64,000 nucleotides of DNA, taken from positions 164,202 to 228,201 of the forward strand of contig NZ_WJPK01000002.1 of the NCBI RefSeq assembly GCF_009649685.1, read 5' to 3'. The notes beneath the pieces are model-generated. The model was given only the letters and a program-made list of their open reading frames with translations, searched no databases and was not told the origin of the DNA. Source of the stretch: Flavobacteriaceae bacterium EG-1. GTDB taxonomy: Bacteria; Bacteroidota; Bacteroidia; Flavobacteriales; Flavobacteriaceae. Each line of letters starts with the position of its first letter. The stretch's first letter is position 1. Shown one piece after another: positions 17,819 to 26,562 of this stretch. Made by a program: the position numbers and the translations under genes.

Positions 17819-18346
17819 TTAATTCTTTTCGAAAATCTTCAAATTAGACCAGTGATATCTTGTTTTCGTAATTTCACGGTCTCCTATATCAAAATCATTT
17901 ATCGTCTCTACTGCATTACCACCTGCACGCTCATAAAATTTAATTGCTCGCTTATTTTGTGCGAGTACCCATAAATACATTTCTTGCTTTACTTGTTTCT
18001 GCATAATCTCGCAAGCTACAGCAACCAATAAGCTCTCACCTATTCTTTGGCCGGCATAATCCGAATGAACATGTAAATTATCTACCAAGGTTCCGTAGGT
18101 AGCATCTTTATTAAAATAGGCACATACAAAACCGACAACAACATCTTCATCCACTACTACATGTACGAACTGATTTTCTGCACTATTTTCAAAACGCAGT
18201 CTCCAAGCCGATAAGCGATCTTCAACAACTTCAACATCTAAAAAATTATCACTAAAAATACCACGATAATTCTGTTGCCAACTTAATGCATGAAGCCTAG
18301 CAATAGATTCGGCATCTTTAAAATTTGCTTTTCGATATGTATACAT
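17819..18346 (-). CDS. GNAT family N-acetyltransferase
   Basis: This 175-residue acetyltransferase has the acetyl-CoA binding loop HSDYAGQRIGESLL (Q/R-x-x-G-x-G/A type) at about 95-108. An N-terminal YRKANFKDAESIARLH strand-helix and the KRAIKFYERAGG motif near the C-terminus are standard GNAT parts. The substrate is unknown. It sits in a tight run of minus-strand genes. Confidence 0.9.
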   Translation of the reverse strand: MYTYRKANFKDAESIARLHALSWQQNYRGIFSDNFLDVEVVEDRLSAWRLRFENSAENQFVHVVVDEDVVVGFVCAYFNKDATYGTLVDNLHVHSDYAGQRIGESLLVAVACEIMQKQVKQEMYLWVLAQNKRAIKFYERAGGNAVETINDFDIGDREITKTRYHWSNLKIFEKN

Positions 18347-18349
18347 TCC

Positions 18350-18742
18350 TTAAATGCTCATAGAATCGTAGACAATAACCTTAGACCATAAGGCACTAGA
18401 TTCTTCAATAAAAATCTTATGTGGCTCTTCATCTTGATATGCTTGTTGTGCTTCAGCAGATTCGAAAGTAACAATTAACGAGTATGTAAAAGATCCATCC
18501 ACAACATCGCGACTAGCTTTTGGTGGTTTGCCAATAAAACTAGTTTTGGCATAAGCCGAATTATCTAAAAATTTCTGCAATGAAGCTTCAAAGTTTTTTT
18601 GGTCTTCAACACTATCAGGATTGTGAAACCAGAAATAAACAGTATGCGCGTAATTAGGGTCAAATTCTCTCATATCATCTTTTGTTTGACTGTAACCCGT
18701 AAAGGTCAATGTTAGTAATAGTAAAGTTGTTATCGTTTTCAT
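18350..18742 (-). CDS. Secreted Dabb (stress-responsive A/B barrel) protein
   Basis: This 130-residue protein starts with a cleavable signal peptide (MKTITTLLLLTLTFTGYSQ). A dimeric alpha/beta barrel domain follows, recognisable from HTVYFWFHNPDSVEDQ, SFTYSLIVTFESAEAQQAYQ and the EEPHKIFIE segment. Dabb domains occur in stress proteins and small enzymes; the function here is unknown. It ends 3 bp from the GNAT start. Confidence 0.85.
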   Translation of the reverse strand: MKTITTLLLLTLTFTGYSQTKDDMREFDPNYAHTVYFWFHNPDSVEDQKNFEASLQKFLDNSAYAKTSFIGKPPKASRDVVDGSFTYSLIVTFESAEAQQAYQDEEPHKIFIEESSALWSKVIVYDSMSI

Positions 18743-18754
18743 ATATTATTTTGT

Positions 18755-19378
18755 TTATTTTTCTAAAAGTTCTTTTTGCTTATCGGTTAACTCAATAGAC
18801 GAATAATCCAATTTCCAACCTATTGTTTCTACTATTTTTTCAATTAACAATACGGTCTGCAAAGCTTCTTTCCTAGCCGTTTCCATAAGTCCACTCTCGG
18901 GTATTTTTTCGAATATATGTTTTTTCGCTTCCGCATTTAAACTTGTTAAATCGTTCGGAGTAAAGGAATTAAAAAGTCCGTTCTTAATATCATAGAAATC
19001 TAATTCTGGCTCTACGGACAACACTTCTGGTTGCGGAAAATTTGTTAATATTATTTTCTTCTTACCCTCATCAGCATGCATGAGTATCTTCTTTAAATCA
19101 TAGCCAATTTGAGCTTTTGCTTTTATTACAATTAGCGCTTTCTTTTTGCTTACTACCAAGCTCATAAAATGCTCTTTGGTATTTTCGTATTTATAGATTT
19201 CTGCAAAATCACCTTCTACCGATATTAATTTACAAACACTTTTTATCCGCTCTAACAATACTGTAGATTGGTGAGTTGTTAATTCTTTGTTCTCCTTTTT
19301 TCTAAAAAATGAGTACACCCAGTAGGTAGCAATTGTACCTAAAATTAAACCTAGAAAAACTTCTAAAATACCATCCAT
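18755..19378 (-). CDS. DUF4230 domain protein
   Basis: This 207-residue protein has one N-terminal TM helix (about 5-22) followed by a soluble domain. The pattern LLERIKSVCKLISVEGDFAEI and then KKALIVIKAKAQIGYDLKKI is typical of DUF4230. The C-terminal ALQTVLLIEKIVETIGW helix completes the fold. The family is annotated only by domain. It is probably membrane-anchored. Confidence 0.85.
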   Translation of the reverse strand: MDGILEVFLGLILGTIATYWVYSFFRKKENKELTTHQSTVLLERIKSVCKLISVEGDFAEIYKYENTKEHFMSLVVSKKKALIVIKAKAQIGYDLKKILMHADEGKKKIILTNFPQPEVLSVEPELDFYDIKNGLFNSFTPNDLTSLNAEAKKHIFEKIPESGLMETARKEALQTVLLIEKIVETIGWKLDYSSIELTDKQKELLEK

Positions 19379-19399
19379 TATTCTGCTAAATTAACCATT

Positions 19400-19747
19400 T
19401 CAAATTTCACCTAAATGGGTAAACTTAAAACCTTTGTCATACTTTAAACCATAGCCAAAAATACGATCCATAGCTGTATGAGAAAATAGTATTACTCCTA
19501 TCAATTGTAGTATGGGCTCCGACAGGTATATCCCAATGAGATAAATAACTACTGCCACGGCTCTATGATGAAATAAATTATAGCTAATTGCTCCAATTTT
19601 ATTATTTATAAGATAACCGAGCATGCCTATATCTGGCGTTAATAGCAAAACTAAAAACAACCACCATTGATAGTCTAACAGATTAAAAAGATATATACCG
19701 AATATAAAAAGTAATAATTCTTCTAACTTTAATAATGTTTGCATCAT
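19400..19747 (-). CDS. DUF4260 family membrane protein
   Basis: This 115-residue, four-helix membrane protein matches DUF4260 through WWLFLVLLLTPDIGMLGYL, YNLFHHRAVAV and SHTAMDRIFGYGLKY. The start overlaps the stop of the upstream cyclase gene by ATGA, indicating translational coupling. The function is unknown. Confidence 0.88.
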   Translation of the reverse strand: MMQTLLKLEELLLFIFGIYLFNLLDYQWWLFLVLLLTPDIGMLGYLINNKIGAISYNLFHHRAVAVVIYLIGIYLSEPILQLIGVILFSHTAMDRIFGYGLKYDKGFKFTHLGEI

Positions 19748-20493
19748 TCTTCAATTTTATAGAGCACAGGACGACTAGGACTAGCATCGTTTTCAAATGA
19801 TGCCATTTGAATATTTAGAAAATAAGTACCATCTTTCACCATGTTGGGCACATAAATGAATTCTGTAATTGTTGCGTTTTTTCTAATCTTTCCTTTGGTA
19901 TTCCAAAATGCATGGTGTGCCAAAAGTGCACCACTATCCTTTTCTTTATCTACTGAAGGTAAATCTATTAACAGATGTTCAATATTTTTATCAACCAATA
20001 GCTCCGCTGCTTGTTCCAACAGATAGGGTGGATTGGTATTTGAATATTGAACAGATTTCTTTTCTTTTAAATTTGGAAGTGTTCTAATAACAACAGCTTC
20101 TCTTTTTTTATTGCCAATGGCATATTGCAACTGCTTTCTAGATATAACAAAATCTTCTTGATATTTTTCTGGTGCAATTGTTACCACTTCAGCTAAAAAG
20201 AAATAATTCTTTAGATTTTTATTTACCGATTGAAATTCTTCAGTAATATGCCCTACACATTCGGTATGTGTACCATGCGCATGAGGATTAAAATAAATAT
20301 CATTAAAATTAGTTGCTGAACCTTGGGAGACTTTGCCAGTAAACTCACCTTCTGTATGCGGCTTAATTTTAGCATGATCAATATACCAAGCATTTACATC
20401 TGAAGAATTTCCGCTAATAGGTATTGAAATATCTAACGGATTTGACAAATCTATTTTATAGTTTCTACTATTATATTTTATGGTGGCAATCAT
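19744..20493 (-). CDS. Cyclase/kynurenine-formamidase-like family protein
   Basis: This 249-residue protein belongs to the cyclase family (metal-dependent, KynB-like hydrolases). The metal-site motif is PHAHGTHTECVGH at about 90-102, with the usual Asp replaced by Glu. A second block, LLIDLPSVDKEKDSGALLAHHAFW, contains the conserved D-x-x-S-x-D and His region. The substrate is unknown, and no other tryptophan-degradation genes are nearby. It precedes the DUF4260 gene with a 4-bp overlap. Confidence 0.85.
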   Translation of the reverse strand: MIATIKYNSRNYKIDLSNPLDISIPISGNSSDVNAWYIDHAKIKPHTEGEFTGKVSQGSATNFNDIYFNPHAHGTHTECVGHITEEFQSVNKNLKNYFFLAEVVTIAPEKYQEDFVISRKQLQYAIGNKKREAVVIRTLPNLKEKKSVQYSNTNPPYLLEQAAELLVDKNIEHLLIDLPSVDKEKDSGALLAHHAFWNTKGKIRKNATITEFIYVPNMVKDGTYFLNIQMASFENDASPSRPVLYKIEE

Positions 20494-20512
20494 ATTTTCA
20501 AATTTACCTCAA

Positions 20513-21637
20513 TTATACCATAAATAAATCTGCTGCCAAGCCATCTGCAAGAAACTTACCCTTTTTAGTAACTTTTATGGTATTGTTTTCTATTATTAAT
20601 AGATTTTGAGATCTAGATTTTGCCGATTGCTGAATTAAATAATCTGAATATTTCTCACCAAATTCTTTTGTGATTTTTACTATAGACACACCCCATATTG
20701 TTCGCAAACCCGTCATAATATACTCATTGTAGCGATCGGCCGTTGTTAGAATTTCTATTTCTATGGGTAGTTTATTCGCCTGAATCGACTTTATATACTT
20801 TATATTATTCTTAATATTCCAACCTCTTTCTTTCCCATCATAAGAATGCGCAGACGGACCAATACCGATATATTTTTTTCCTTGCCAATACGCCGTGTTG
20901 TTTTTAGAGAAATAACCCTCCTTTCCAAAATTTGAAATCTCATAATGCACAAATTCTTTCTCCTCTAGCTCATCAACCAACATATTAAATTGACGTTCAG
21001 CAGCCTCATCATCAACATTGGCAATTTTACCCTTTTCTACCATATGTGCCAATGCGGTATTCGGCTCTACTGTTAATGCATAACTAGAAATATGAGGAAT
21101 ATTAAATGACAATGCCTTTTTTATGTTTTGTAGCCATTGTGCATCAGTTGCACCAGGAATTCCATAAATCAAATCAATAGATATATTATCAAACTGGCTT
21201 GTTGCCATAATTAATGACTCCTCTGCCTCAATAGCTGAATGGGCCCGGTTCATTAATTTTAAATCATCCTCAAAAAAAGATTGTATGCCAATACTTAACC
21301 TGTTAATTTTACTTTGAGACATTTCATTAATTCGACTTTTAGACAAATCATCTGGGTTCGCCTCAAGAGTGATTTCTGGATTATCTGAAACCCTATAATG
21401 TTCGTATACAGAATAAATTAGATTATTAATTTCTTCTGATTTTAAAACAGAGGGAGTTCCACCACCAAAATAAATGGTTTCTACCAATTCATTTTTAAAT
21501 TCGTCTTTTCTCAGCTTAAGTTCTTGTTGGAGAGCAGCGACCATTTCAACTCTTTTCGCCATAGAGGTAGAAAAGTGAAAATCGCAATAAAAACAAGCTT
21601 GCTTGCAAAAAGGTATGTGGATGTAGATTCCGCTCAT
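20513..21637 (-). CDS. hemW: Radical SAM heme chaperone HemW
   Basis: This 374-residue protein begins MSGIYIHIPFCKQACFYCDF, which holds the CxxxCxxC cluster motif of radical SAM proteins and the HemW form (CDF, without the fourth Cys of HemN). YFGGGTPS, TLEANPDD, RLSIGIQSF and SIDLIYGIPG are the usual SAM-barrel motifs. The C-terminal HemN_C domain ends KGKFLADGLAADLF. HemW transfers heme to respiratory enzymes and is not a coproporphyrinogen oxidase. A separate true HemN lies at 32-33 kb. It is 11 bp downstream of ruvC. Confidence 0.93.
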   Translation of the reverse strand: MSGIYIHIPFCKQACFYCDFHFSTSMAKRVEMVAALQQELKLRKDEFKNELVETIYFGGGTPSVLKSEEINNLIYSVYEHYRVSDNPEITLEANPDDLSKSRINEMSQSKINRLSIGIQSFFEDDLKLMNRAHSAIEAEESLIMATSQFDNISIDLIYGIPGATDAQWLQNIKKALSFNIPHISSYALTVEPNTALAHMVEKGKIANVDDEAAERQFNMLVDELEEKEFVHYEISNFGKEGYFSKNNTAYWQGKKYIGIGPSAHSYDGKERGWNIKNNIKYIKSIQANKLPIEIEILTTADRYNEYIMTGLRTIWGVSIVKITKEFGEKYSDYLIQQSAKSRSQNLLIIENNTIKVTKKGKFLADGLAADLFMV

Positions 21638-21647
21638 TTACAAGTAA

Positions 21648-22217
21648 TTACTTCTTAACTCGCGACTCATTTTGTTTTACAAACGCTCCCCAACCAGAAT
21701 AGCTTTTACCAACCTCAACCCTACCTGAATTGTAGAAGTGGCAAACCGCAGCTGCAAGTCCATCGGTGCTATCGAGATTCTTTGGTAAAGATTTTAGACC
21801 AAGCGTACTTTGAAGCATTTTAGCTACTTGTTCTTTACTGGCATTACCGCTACCAGTTATCGCCATTTTTATTTTCTTAGGCAAATATTCAGTTATTGGA
21901 ACTTCGCGCGACAGTCCTGCAGCCATGGCTACTCCTTGTGCACGCCCTAGTTTGAGCATCGATTGTACATTCTTTCCAAAAAAAGGTGCTTCAATTGCAA
22001 TTTCATCGGGGTGATAGTTATCTATAAGTTCAATCGTACGCTCAAAAATAAGCTTGAGTTTAACGTACGGATCTTTGTATTTCGTTAAAAGCAACTCATT
22101 CATTTGAATAAATTCCATTTTCTTTCCGACCACTTTTATGATACCAAAACCCATTATTGTTGTACCAGGGTCAATGCCTAATATTATTCTTTCTGTTTTC
22201 AATTCTCTATTCGGCAT
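21648..22217 (-). CDS. ruvC: Crossover junction endodeoxyribonuclease RuvC
   Basis: This 189-residue Holliday-junction resolvase has LGIDPGTTIMGFGII at the N-terminus (first catalytic Asp), DEIAIEAPFFGKNVQSMLKLGRAQG (catalytic Glu) and LDSTDGLAAAVCHF near the C-terminus (last Asp pair). The C-terminal extension past residue 170 is common in Bacteroidota. It acts with RuvAB in the cytoplasm. Its start overlaps the end of the upstream lipoprotein gene by 11 bp. Confidence 0.95.
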   Translation of the reverse strand: MPNRELKTERIILGIDPGTTIMGFGIIKVVGKKMEFIQMNELLLTKYKDPYVKLKLIFERTIELIDNYHPDEIAIEAPFFGKNVQSMLKLGRAQGVAMAAGLSREVPITEYLPKKIKMAITGSGNASKEQVAKMLQSTLGLKSLPKNLDSTDGLAAAVCHFYNSGRVEVGKSYSGWGAFVKQNESRVKK

Positions 22218-22686
22218 TATTTAAAACTATTGGAATACGAAATTTAGTTTTTACAGGAATACCCCTTTTTAAAGCTGGAGCCAAAGGTGGTAATTCTTCT
22301 AAACCCTGCGTAATTAATTGATTAAATTCTGGCATTAAAACATCAATACTATTATCTTTTTGAATGCGTAATACCGAAACCTTCCCATTTTGATCGACTA
22401 AAAAATCAACCAAAACATTTTTATTGGTATTTGCTTTTAATACAAACCGATATTGATTTAAAATTCTAGCACAATTGGCTAAAACTTCTTGCTCAAAACA
22501 TTGGCGTTGTCCATTTTTAGTTTGAGTTTCGTCACAATTCTCAAACAATGGATAAGTATCCACTTCATTAAAGTCGATTTCAAGCAATTCTTGCTGAACG
22601 AGTTCTTGCGTTTTTTTGTCAGTAGAAGTTAGCCAACGGCAAGAAGTCATCAAGCACAAAATAAATAAAATGAAAATCTTTCGCAC
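22207..22686 (-). CDS. TonB-C-like lipoprotein
   Basis: This 159-residue protein has a lipoprotein signal (MRKIFILFILCLMTSCRW). The C-terminal half resembles the TonB C-terminal fold: VLVDFLVDQNGKVSVLRIQK followed by PELAPALKRGIPVKTKFRIPI-type strands, with CFEQEVLANCARILNQYRF before it. It has no N-terminal anchor helix and no proline linker, so it is not a classical energy transducer. The same fold occurs twice in the M56 protein at 23.9-26.0 kb, and the gene order suggests a functional cluster. Confidence 0.75.
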   Translation of the reverse strand: MRKIFILFILCLMTSCRWLTSTDKKTQELVQQELLEIDFNEVDTYPLFENCDETQTKNGQRQCFEQEVLANCARILNQYRFVLKANTNKNVLVDFLVDQNGKVSVLRIQKDNSIDVLMPEFNQLITQGLEELPPLAPALKRGIPVKTKFRIPIVLNNAE

Positions 22687-22735
22687 TACCCTAATTTAAT
22701 AGACTGTTTGGGAAAATTACGATTTTTTAAGGACA

Positions 22736-23890
22736 TCAATCTGCATTCAAATGTATTTCCTCTTTTAGTTGGGAAATTCGCTTGGCAACCATAGTCGAAT
22801 AATACGATGCATACCCCGTTTTTATTGCACCATATTTCTCAAGATACTTTTCATAATATTCCAATTTCACTTTAGAAACTTTAGAAGTACGATCCACCAA
22901 AGTGCAAATATTATGATATAATACAGGGTCGCTTGGATCTTCTTTATGAGCTTGTTTATATAAATTAAGAGCCGTTTTATAATCTTCGCGTTCTCGTGCT
23001 ATACTAGCCAATCTGGCATAACCTTCTGCGAAAACAGGTTTTTGAATATTCATAGCTTCTTTAATATATACTTCGGCACTATCTAAAACCTTGTCTTTCC
23101 GATAGGCTTCCGCTAGTTTAAAATAAGTTTCAGAATTACCATCGTCTATTTCTAACATTTTTCTATAATTAGCCCGTGCTTTTTCAAACTCCCAATTTTT
23201 ATAATAGCAATAGGCCAATTTATCATAAACGTATTCTTTTGTTTCACCCAACTCCAAAACCTTTTCGAAGAGTGGCATTGCCTTGTCATATGCATTATCA
23301 TTAAAAAGTGTGAGTGCTTTTAGGTTGATTAATGCCACATCATCTGGATTGAAATTCAAGCCCATTGCTATATATTTTAAGGCTTCGTTTTTTTCTTGTT
23401 TTACCACAAAATACTTAGCCAACTTAAAGATGCTTCGCAAATGGGTACTATCATTTTCCACTGCTTTTTTATATGCCACCAAACTACTGGCTGGCTGTTC
23501 TAATTGGGCATATACTTCACCCAAATAATAATAGTATTCCGGATTATCCTTGGCTTTACTAACCAAATTTGCAAATAGTTTTCGCGCTTCGTCATAGGCT
23601 TTGGTTTTCACCAACAACTTACCCAATTCAAAACTTGCAATTTGCAAATCAGGATTTTGCCCAACCACACTTTGGTATTGCCCAATAGCCTTGTCAAAAT
23701 TACCGATAGCATTATAAGCTCTAGCAATTTGCAATGAACCCGTTTTAGTATTATTGGCCGCATATTGGTTTATTGCCTTGGCATAATTACCTGTCGCATA
23801 CAGGCTATCTGCAATTGCTGAATTCGACTGCGTTTGCGAATGCACTTTTACGAAAAGTAAAATAAATATGATTAATAAGCTTTTTCTCAA
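22736..23890 (-). CDS. Secreted tetratricopeptide repeat protein
   Basis: This 384-residue protein has a signal peptide followed by about nine TPR motifs (for example IARAYNAIGNFDKAIGQYQ, PEYYYYLGEVYAQLEQPASS, DEALKYIAMGLNFNPDD-like units). It is predicted periplasmic. The only start that keeps the signal peptide is TTG at 23888-23890; the next Met is far inside. This TTG overlaps the stop of the upstream M56 gene (TTGA), so translation is probably coupled to it. TPRs mediate protein-protein contacts and the partner is likely the M56 protein or its target. Confidence 0.88.
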   Translation of the reverse strand: MRKSLLIIFILLFVKVHSQTQSNSAIADSLYATGNYAKAINQYAANNTKTGSLQIARAYNAIGNFDKAIGQYQSVVGQNPDLQIASFELGKLLVKTKAYDEARKLFANLVSKAKDNPEYYYYLGEVYAQLEQPASSLVAYKKAVENDSTHLRSIFKLAKYFVVKQEKNEALKYIAMGLNFNPDDVALINLKALTLFNDNAYDKAMPLFEKVLELGETKEYVYDKLAYCYYKNWEFEKARANYRKMLEIDDGNSETYFKLAEAYRKDKVLDSAEVYIKEAMNIQKPVFAEGYARLASIAREREDYKTALNLYKQAHKEDPSDPVLYHNICTLVDRTSKVSKVKLEYYEKYLEKYGAIKTGYASYYSTMVAKRISQLKEEIHLNAD

Positions 23891-25998
23891 TCTTTCTCTT
23901 TCAAAGTAATTTCTACTACCCCATTTCTAGCTCCTTCACCATAAACAGCTTTAGCCGACTCCCCTTTTAAGACGTTTATTGATGCTATATCAGTCGGTGA
24001 AATCAATTCTATTTCCTCTTTAGTCTTTTTTACACCATCCACGTAATAAAGAGGATCAACACCCGTATTAAAGTTAAGTGTTTGCCCATTGGAAGTCTTA
24101 ACAATTTTATTTTCACCGAAAACAAACGAAATAGGAATTGCAAAAAAAACCTTTACCGCCGCCCCATTTTGCTTACCAGGAGTCATTTTTGGTAGTTTAG
24201 ATATTATACGAGCTGCTTCTTCCTCTAACAATTTATCAGGTCCACGCATTTTTACATTTTGAATTGAACCATCTGTACTTACTGTAAACATTATACTCAC
24301 TCTACCTTGAATACCTTTTTCCTGAGCTTCTTCAGGGTATTTAAAATTATCGCCAATGTGTTTTTGCATCATTTTTTGAAAGCACTCTCTCGTATTTTCT
24401 GCATTTTCACAACCTGGAAAAACAGGAACTTCTTCAACATCTGCAAAGGGCACTCCGTCTATATTTACTTTTTCAAATTCATTTTTTAAACTTTCATCAG
24501 TTCCATCAGAATCAAAAGATTGCAACCTAAATGAAATAGGAATTGAAAAAGGGACATTTACAATTTTACCATCTTGTTTACCAGGTGTCATTTTAGGAAG
24601 CAAGCTAATAATTCGAGCAGCTTCTTCTTCTAACAATTTATCAGGTCCACGCATTCTTACATTTTGAATTGAACCATCTGTACTTACTGTAAACATTATA
24701 CTCACTCTTCCTTGAATGCCTTTTTCCTGAGCTTCTTCAGGGTATTTAAAATTATCAGCAATATGCTTTTGCATCATTTTTTGAAAGCACTCTCTCGTAT
24801 TTTCTGCATTTTCACAACCTGGAAAAACAGGAACTTCATCCACTACAGCAAATGCAATTGCAATTCCTAAAGCATCGCTCCCTAAAAGACTTACACTGTC
24901 TGGCCCTTCTATAACCATAGTTGCCCAAATTTTCTCGTCGTGTCCATCAAATTTTATATATGACTTTTCTGCTGAACTTGTATATTTAATTGAAGAATCG
25001 TCATCTTTTAAAACAAATTCCCAATATTCACCACTATCCGAATAAGCTTTTAGAGTTGTAAATAATTGTTGATCCTCACTTTCGCTTAAATTACTAATAT
25101 CTTCAACTACCATTTCTGTTTCAGCCGGTACCGATTCTTCAGGCTCCATCTCACATGAAGAATATAACAACATACTTATTACCAAAGGGAACAAGGCCAA
25201 ATACTTGAGTTTAAATACTTTTTTAGATTTCGTTTTTTGTAACATGACGATTCGTTTTTTGATTAATGATGATTTAAAAAATTGATTGATGAATGATATA
25301 TTTTGTGTTTGAAAAACTTGAGACAGTAAAAACTCGTACTGCTCTTTTTTATTGGTCTTCGCAACTTTTGCATCGGCGATGAACTCGTGCAATTCCGCTA
25401 TTCTACTTTGATAGACATAAACTAAGGGGTTAAACCACGCCACTATACGCATGATTTCAAAAAAGAACAAATCGTACGAATGCCGTTCTTTAATGTGTAC
25501 CAACTCATGCTCTAATATATTTTGATGTTCTTTTTCGAGCACTTGATCTCCTAAAAAAATCGACTTAAAAAAAGAAAAAGCTATAGCGCTATTTTTGATA
25601 ATGACCTGCGTAAAATCTTTAAAATAGTGGACTTCACCCTGTTGACGAAGTTTGTACAACTGAAAAAGCTTATATCCGAAGAAAATCGTAGCCAAAAACA
25701 TGCCGCCAAACAAAACCACATATTCCCATGAAATAGTAAAACTAGTTTCGATAACACTAGTAGCAGTAAAGGCCGCATCATTTACATTCCATAGAAACGC
25801 TGGATATTCTTGAAAGACTTCGGTGGCATTCGTTTTTAAGGCCTCTATTTTTATCCATGGCAATATCATAGACAACATATAAGTACCTATTAAATACACC
25901 CGATTCCATTGAAAAAAAGTTTCCTTTTTTAAGAACAAATCGTAAATAAGAAGAAATACGAGCTGAAAGGCGATGCACTCTAAAATATACTGTACCAT
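23887..25998 (-). CDS. M56 metallopeptidase fused to two TonB-C domains and a receptor-plug-like tail
   Basis: This 703-residue protein has N-terminal TM helices (about 1-20, 35-50, 90-110), the zinc motif HELVH at about 161-165 and a TM near 270-285 ending in SSCEM. The periplasmic part has two nearly identical TonB-C-like copies (about 385-490 and 520-625). Each starts EVPVFPGCENAENTRECFQK and includes QEKGIQGRVSIMFTVSTDGS. The tail (DPLYYVDGVKK...ASINVLKGESAKAVYGEGARNGVVEI) resembles the plug start of SusC-type receptors. Such fusions are common Bacteroidota BlaR1-like signalling proteins. It is co-transcribed with the BlaI gene 18 bp upstream. Confidence 0.9.
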   Translation of the reverse strand: MVQYILECIAFQLVFLLIYDLFLKKETFFQWNRVYLIGTYMLSMILPWIKIEALKTNATEVFQEYPAFLWNVNDAAFTATSVIETSFTISWEYVVLFGGMFLATIFFGYKLFQLYKLRQQGEVHYFKDFTQVIIKNSAIAFSFFKSIFLGDQVLEKEHQNILEHELVHIKERHSYDLFFFEIMRIVAWFNPLVYVYQSRIAELHEFIADAKVAKTNKKEQYEFLLSQVFQTQNISFINQFFKSSLIKKRIVMLQKTKSKKVFKLKYLALFPLVISMLLYSSCEMEPEESVPAETEMVVEDISNLSESEDQQLFTTLKAYSDSGEYWEFVLKDDDSSIKYTSSAEKSYIKFDGHDEKIWATMVIEGPDSVSLLGSDALGIAIAFAVVDEVPVFPGCENAENTRECFQKMMQKHIADNFKYPEEAQEKGIQGRVSIMFTVSTDGSIQNVRMRGPDKLLEEEAARIISLLPKMTPGKQDGKIVNVPFSIPISFRLQSFDSDGTDESLKNEFEKVNIDGVPFADVEEVPVFPGCENAENTRECFQKMMQKHIGDNFKYPEEAQEKGIQGRVSIMFTVSTDGSIQNVKMRGPDKLLEEEAARIISKLPKMTPGKQNGAAVKVFFAIPISFVFGENKIVKTSNGQTLNFNTGVDPLYYVDGVKKTKEEIELISPTDIASINVLKGESAKAVYGEGARNGVVEITLKEKD
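24135..24843 (-). repeat. Intragenic tandem duplication, period 405 bp
   Basis: The two TonB-C-coding segments (about 24.14-24.44 kb and 24.54-24.84 kb) are nearly identical at DNA level. For example, the stretch from GAAAGCACTCTCTCGT onward recurs at 24378 and 24783, exactly 405 bp (135 codons) apart. Nucleotide-level identity over long runs suggests a recent duplication or gene conversion. Confidence 0.9.
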
Positions 25999-26016
25999 GA
26001 GTATTCCGTTTAAATT

Positions 26017-26406
26017 CTACTTTGTTTTTTTGTTAGTCTTTGTTGAAGCATCTTCTTTTTTAATTTCATTTAAAACCGACTCTAGCTCTGTAAGACTCAT
26101 ATCATTCTTCTTCATAAAAAAGGAAACCATACTTTTAAAGGAACCTTGAAAATAACCGTCGACCAATTTATTGATGCTCTGATTGCTGTAATCAGACTTT
26201 TTAATCAACGGAAAATACAGGTAGCCACGACCTTCTTTCTCATGCCCTACAAAACCTTTATCTTCTAATATGCGCACAATTGTAGACACCGTATTGTATG
26301 CAGGTTTTGGGCTAGGAAACTTTTCAATAATGCTGGCAACATTACTTTTTTCTAAAGCCCATAATTGCTGCATTACCTCTTCTTCTGCTTTCGTTAACTG
26401 TTTCAT
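26017..26406 (-). CDS. BlaI/MecI/CopY family transcriptional repressor (second copy)
   Basis: This 129-residue winged-helix repressor begins MKQLTKAEEEVMQQLWALEK. Its recognition region is KPAYNTVSTIVRILEDKGF and its wing is HEKEGRGYLYFPLI. The C-terminus is lysine-rich (TKTNKKTK). It pairs with the M56 gene downstream. Its operators (AACTAA-N4-TTAGTT, 26418-26486) differ from those of the other BlaI in this window, so the two systems should not cross-regulate. Confidence 0.93.
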   Translation of the reverse strand: MKQLTKAEEEVMQQLWALEKSNVASIIEKFPSPKPAYNTVSTIVRILEDKGFVGHEKEGRGYLYFPLIKKSDYSNQSINKLVDGYFQGSFKSMVSFFMKKNDMSLTELESVLNEIKKEDASTKTNKKTK

Positions 26407-26417
26407 ATAAATGTATT

Positions 26418-26486
26418 AACTAATGTTTTAGTTCAATTTCACATACAAATATAACTAAATATTTAGTTTAAACTAATTTTTTAGTT
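26418..26486 (-). promoter_or_regulatory. Triple operator AACTAA-N4-TTAGTT with embedded promoter
   Basis: Three 16-bp dyads lie at 26418-26433, 26453-26468 (perfect) and 26471-26486 (perfect arms). A minus-strand TATATTTG (26446-26453, matching TAnnTTTG) sits between the first two. Repressor binding would block the BlaI-M56 promoter. The region is also upstream of the divergent DUF456 gene, which could share the control. Confidence 0.72.
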
Positions 26487-26562
26487 GAAATTTACAATCA
26501 ATTAAGCAAAATACTGATTGTAACAAATGATAACTATCTTCGTCAAATAGGAAAAATTTGAA

